A DNA stretch of 64,000 nucleotides. It comes from Sporodiniella umbellata (lineage: Eukaryota > Mucoromycota > Mucoromycetes > Mucorales > Rhizopodaceae). The translations under genes and the position numbers were made by a program. This document shows, one piece after another, positions 58,678 through 64,000 of this stretch; position 1 is the first letter of the stretch, and every line of letters starts with the position of its first letter. The notes below the pieces were generated by a model. The model had not been told where the DNA came from, searched no databases, and saw only the letters and a list, made by a program, of their open reading frames with translations. The stretch is taken from the NCBI GenBank assembly GCA_025677835.1, contig JAIXMR010000123.1, positions 1-64,000 on the forward strand, given 5' to 3'.

Positions 58678-59605
58678 GAAAAAAGACAAAGAGAGTTAAG
58701 GATGTGGTTCTCTTTTATAGTACCGTGCTACCGATTTTGTTGCTCCTGGACCTGGTAAATTCGAGGTTGTCTATACCCCTACAGATGGCTCTGAACCCAA
58801 GCGCTTTGAAGTCTTTAATTTTGAAAAATCAGGCGGTGTAGGGCTGGCTATGTACAACACTGATGAATCTATCTATGGCTTTGGTCAGGCTTGTTTCCGT
58901 CTTGCTCTGGAACGTAAAATGCCTCTCTACTTGAGTACCAAAAACACGATTTTGAAAGCTTATGATGGTCGCTTCAAGGACATTTTTGAAGAAATTTATC
59001 AGAAAGAGTACAAGTCCAAGTATGAAGAAGCCGGCATATGGTACGAGCACCGTTTGATTGACGATATGGTGGCCCAAGCTCTCAAATCAAGCGGTAACTT
59101 TGTATGGGCTACCAAAAATTATGATGGTGACGTTCAATCCGATATTGTGGCTCAAGGCTATGGATCTTTGGGCCTCATGACCTCTGTACTTTATACTCCT
59201 GACGGAAAAACTGTAGAGGCTGAAGCCGCCCACGGAACAGTCACCAGACATTACAGAGAACACCAGAAAGGAAACAAGACTTCTACAAACCCTATTGCTT
59301 CCATCTTTGCCTGGACTCGCGGCCTTGAGCACCGCGCCAAATTGGATGACAATGCCGAGTTACTTCAATTTTGTCAAGATTTGGAAAGGGCTTGTATTGA
59401 AACCATTGAAGTAGATCAAAAGATGACCAAAGACTTGGCTTTAATTATCCATGGCAAATCGTAAGTTTCTTTTTTTCTTTTTCAAAAGAAAAACGACATC
59501 TAATCCAGTTTTAGAATGACATCTGAGCATTATTCGACCACTGAAGTTTTCCTACAACAAATTGCGGACAAGTTGGCATCCATTCGTCAACGGGCTTCTC
59601 TTTAA
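58131..59605 (+). CDS. IDP: NADP-dependent isocitrate dehydrogenase (cytosolic type)
   Basis: Five exons (58131-58283, 58333-58432, 58481-58641, 58721-59460, 59515-59605) give 414 aa, the eukaryotic IDH1/IDP length. It starts directly [20 protein letters not shown] with no presequence, so it is probably cytosolic. It contains the substrate loop [19 protein letters not shown], the metal-site region [20 protein letters not shown], and the NADP-binding [20 protein letters not shown]. The reaction is isocitrate + NADP to 2-oxoglutarate + CO2 + NADPH. The last intron has two in-frame acceptors 6 nt apart (59508 and 59514), so two isoforms differing by two residues are possible. Its stop is 66 bp from the eRF3 stop on the other strand, with an A-tract between. 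Confidence 0.96.
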
Positions 59606-59671
59606 TAAAATATCCTTCAAAGAAAAGAAATACCAAAAAAAAAAAAAAAAAAAAAACACTTTATTATTTAT

Positions 59672-61642
59672 TTAAGCAGTGGAGGGGTCCAAAACTTTGG
59701 TGATCTTTCCGATAGCCACCGTTCTACCTTCATCACGCAAAGTAAATCGACCCAGTTGAGGTAGTTTGGCAAATGGTTCAACGCAAATAGAGCCAGCAGC
59801 TTCGATACGAACAATAGCCTTTTGACCCTGCTTGATGAATTGAGGGGGTCTCTTAGAGCGCTTACCGGTCTTTTTGTCAATCAAGTGTAAGAGGGCGTTC
59901 AGTGTGATTTCTTCAGCAGCTGCGTGAACGTGTAGAACAGCAGTGTAGCCTGCACAGACAATGTTCTTATGTTCAAGAATGGCCAATTGTGCTTCGAAAA
60001 CAGTCGTGGTCTGTACAGGGTTTTTCTTACCACAGAGAACAAAACCAGGATTGACTTCGTCCTCTTCAATGCCCTTTAATCTCAAGCGAATATTGTCACC
60101 ACAAGCAGCATGCTCAACTTCTTCTTCTGTCTCACTGTAAATACCGGTGACTTCAACAGATTGCTATGAAATGTATTAAAATCTCACTGAGCTATTTCTA
60201 TCAAACGAACCCACCTTATTGGGCATAATCACAAGTTGTGCGCCCTTCTTGACATGACCCGATTCGATTTTGCCTACAACAATGGTGCCCATATCCTGGC
60301 TTTTGTATGAGAATTTGTTCATATATGACACAAACAATAAGAAAAAAGAAGCTTACTTTGTACTTTTCAGCAATGGGGATGATAAGAGGGGCGTTAAGCT
60401 TTCTATCAGTTGTTTTGTAATTATCCAAAAAGTCCAAGAGAGAAGGGCCGTTGTACCAAGGACAGGCTTTAGGGTCGTGCTCTTTAATGTTAGTACCTGT
60501 GAAACCAGACAGAGGCATAAAGTGAACATCTGTCTTGGGGTTGAAACCAGTTTGCTTTAAGAAAAGGTTCAGCTTGGACAGAATTTCATCATATCTGGTT
60601 TTGTCCCATTGAACAGTAGGGTCATCCATTTTATTCACAGCAATGACAAGCTTGTTAATTCCAGATGTTTTGGCCAACATAGTATGTTCACGCGTCTGTC
60701 CACCACGTTCAAAACCAGTTTCAAATTCACCCTTACGAGCAGAAATCACTAAGACGCCAATATCGGCCTGAGAAGCGCCTTGGATCATACTGGGAACGTA
60801 GTTCTTGTGGCCTGGTGCATCTAGGATGGTATAACGACGCTTATCGGTCTCAAAGAAAGCTCTGCCGGTTTCAACAGTTTTACCCTTTTGCAAAAATAAA
60901 CATTGGGAAACTCAGTTAATATAGATATTTACCTTGGCTCTTTCTTCAGTATTTGTATCTAAAGCCCATGAAAGATACCAAGATTCACGACCAGCCTCTT
61001 TTGCTTCTTTTTCGTATTTTTCCATCGTACGCTTGTCAACCATACCGGTCAAGTAAAGGATGTTGCCACCCATAGTAGATTTACCAGCATCTACAGATAT
61101 ATAAGCCACTTCTCTACCTTTTTTTTTGCCAATGACTTACCAACGTGGCCCATAAAGACAACGTTTAGGTGTTCTTTGCCAAATAAATCGGCAGCTACCT
61201 CTTCGTCAATCTCCTCCTCTTCAACTACTGCAGTTTCAATTGCCTTTTTGGCAGCAGCAGGTTTGGCAGCAGGCTTGGCTTTGGGAGCCTCGGCCTTAGT
61301 TTCTGCTTTAGGAGTCTCGGTTTTAGGAGCTTCAGCTTTAGGAGCTTCGGCTTCGGGGGCCTTTTCCTTAATTTCTTCTTTAGCTTCTTCTTTAGGCTCC
61401 TCTTTAGGCTCTAACGATTACAATCAGTACTTTTTTTGCCACTAGGCATGTGCTGAAATGCATACCGGCAGGTGCAGATTCGGGCAGTTTAACTACCTTA
61501 GGAGCAGAAGGAACTAATTTGCATTAAATTTCTCTCTTTTTTTTCTGCTCTTCTTCTTTCTTTTTCTACCTGTAAATGAGGGAACAAAAGACTTGGCACC
61601 AAAGTTTGGTTTCCATTCAGAAGCACTTGGATTCAAAGACAT
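59672..61642 (-). CDS. SUP35: Eukaryotic release factor eRF3 (SUP35) GTPase
   Basis: Seven exons (61570-61642, 61466-61513, 61141-61410, 60933-61090, 60357-60884, 60215-60295, 59672-60163), in phase, give 549 aa. The N-terminus (SLNPSASEWKPNFGAKSFVP) carries two overlapping PAM2-type motifs as in human eRF3; an Ala/Lys/Pro/Glu-rich stretch (residues ~50-110, repeated KAEAPK) follows. The GTPase core has G1 GHVDAGKST, switch/GTP motifs DAPGHKNYVP and NKMD, then domains 2 and 3 (GQKAIVRIEAAG, GRFTLRDEGRTVAIGKITKV), which bind eRF1. eRF3 and eRF1 terminate translation at stop codons. There is no Q/N-rich prion-like N domain. A frame in the plus strand (Ala/Gly-rich) is a shadow of the KAEAPK repeats. 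Confidence 0.96.
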
Positions 61643-62143
61643 TTTTGAAACTAAAAAGAAAAAATAACTAGAACTAGCACTAAAAAAAATTTCATAGTCT
61701 GCAAAAAAAAAAAAAAAAAAAAAACACGTGACATGACAGCTTATGTAAAATCACGTGATATGATGGACCAGCTAATTTCCTTTTACTTCAGAGCTTAACG
61801 ATTGAGTGGCCTAAAGCTAAATAAAATGATTTTGGTACAAGAGTTTTTTCTAAGAGAAAAAAAATGAATAGGATTATAAGGTCTAGGATTAATACGTTAA
61901 TGAGAAAGGATTGAGCTGGAAGCGGAATACAGCCTTATTTCGTATGTACCTTTTTATTGTACGGATATCTGGTGGAAATTCAAATTGTTGAATTTGAGTT
62001 TGAATGTGGCTATCTCGAGGATTCACTGACAAAGCTTCGACACGAAAACAGCCCCAAGTACAGCTGGCTGATAGATCTAGAAATTCAGTTGAGACAGACA
62101 AAAGCATGACATGTGCGCCATTTATTAAATATAAAAACAACCC
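61643..62143. other. Intergenic between eRF3 promoter and RAB4 3' end
   Basis: About 500 bp, A20 tract near 61702-61723, no gene seen. Confidence 0.6.
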
Positions 62144-63099
<956 letters not shown>

Positions 63100-64000
63100 A
63101 TTATATTAAGTATCTGTGTATTTATTCTAATTTTTTTTTTAGAAAAAAAAAAAGAGCAAAAAAATAGCTGGGTTTTGTTCTTTAAAGTATACATACAATT
63201 TAGAAGTTAAAACAAGGCCACACACTTATATGACATTCATAGTACATACTTTTTGTAAATGAAAGCATAAATATAGTGGTTTTCAATATAGCTCACAAGT
63301 GCATGGTCCCTAAAAATTCAAAGCGCTTTGACCAGCCAGGAAAAAGCATGATCTTACGATACACACTGACAAAACTAAAGGCAAGAAGAGTAGGAGAGAC
63401 TCAGTGTATTCCAAATTCAGAGTCAACAAGAACTTGTGAATCCTCAAATGAAGCAAATCTTTTTTTTATGGTTTGCTTATTTTACTTGAAGATAAAAAAA
63501 AAGAAGGGAAGATCTTAACACCTGTGTTTTTTATAGGAAAGGGCATTGTATATATTTAAAGCTTCATCGATCATTATGTAAATAAAAAAAAAAAAAAGAG
63601 ATGATACAAGGGATTTACCTGTATAAACATGAGTATCTTAAACAATTGAAACAAAGATAATTACACGCATTTGTATATTCACAGCCAGAGCTTATGATAC
63701 ACAGTAGTTGATTTAGGAGAGCTCTTAGCGCAGTATTAAGCTTGACTTCCAATGAGTAACGAAGAGAAACTTAATCCATATAAAATATTATAAGAAACAG
63801 AGGTCTTTAGATAAAAACCTGTATATATTGCGAAAAAAAACTGTATAAAAAGTCCATCTAGTTTTTGAAATCTGTAATTTTAATAAAATCTGTATACTCT
63901 TTTTTTCTTTTTCTAATTTTAATATGTGATGGTAAGGGAGAATCGTTATATTCAGATAGTGTGTATCGTTTCTCAATGCATTAAAGCTGTACAAGCCCTG
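63100..64000. other. Upstream region of RAB4, no supported gene
   Basis: A frame at 63276-63518 (+) and others have no recognisable product. AT-rich with A/T tracts. Confidence 0.5.

Noticed and set aside
61176..61445. Ala/Gly/Leu-rich plus-strand frame inside eRF3
   Set aside because: Reverse of the KAEAPK repeat linker; low complexity only.

Overview
The window looks like nuclear DNA of an early-diverging fungus, most likely Mucoromycota (Mucorales-like). The evidence is AT-rich intergenic DNA, many short GT-AG introns (about 38-170 nt) with long T-tracts before the acceptor, single-copy eukaryotic housekeeping genes, and genes many yeasts lack (Rab4, a TMEM135-like protein, a LARGE-type GT49 glycosyltransferase). 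I cannot name the species. All multi-exon models were built by reading splice sites and checking codon phase by hand; none has transcript support.

Layout. 0-5 kb: a two-finger C2H2 protein (+) and a nucleolin/NSR1-type RRM protein (-). 4.7-13 kb: an 8 kb AT-rich stretch with no convincing gene. 13-17.3 kb: a coiled-coil gene (-), KGD4 (+) facing RidA/Mmf1 (-) with 28 bp between stop codons, and ribosomal protein uL1 (-). 19.3-22.8 kb: a 7-exon SNF2/STH1-type remodeller ATPase (+) that ends without a bromodomain. 24.7-31 kb: a GT49 glycosyltransferase (-), a small unknown ORF (+) and a WW-FF splicing/elongation factor (-). 32.7-33.3 kb: an unknown gene (-).

34-45.7 kb is a denser, GC-richer block: MTHFR (+), a membrane-anchored class 3 lipase (+), an orphan ORF (-), an F-box protein (+), a TMEM135-like protein (+) and Rax2 (-), which here carries a cytoplasmic SH3 domain. 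47.8-55 kb: CDP-alcohol phosphotransferase EPT1/CPT1 (+), SAM50 (-), HUS1 (+, with a 13-nt microexon) and a CHY zinc-finger protein (+). 58-63.1 kb: NADP-isocitrate dehydrogenase (+) facing eRF3/SUP35 (-), then RAB4 (-).

The genes do not form a pathway cluster. Loose themes are mitochondrial metabolism and biogenesis (KGD4, RidA, SAM50), translation (uL1, eRF3, NSR1), one-carbon and lipid metabolism (MTHFR, lipase, EPT1), and polarity/trafficking (Rax2, Rab4). I see no tRNA, rRNA, CRISPR array or recognisable transposon. The strongest unusual observations are the Rax2-SH3 architecture, the HUS1 microexon, the bromodomain-less SNF2 ATPase, overlapping PAM2 motifs in eRF3 and an imperfect palindrome at 23.76-23.83 kb.
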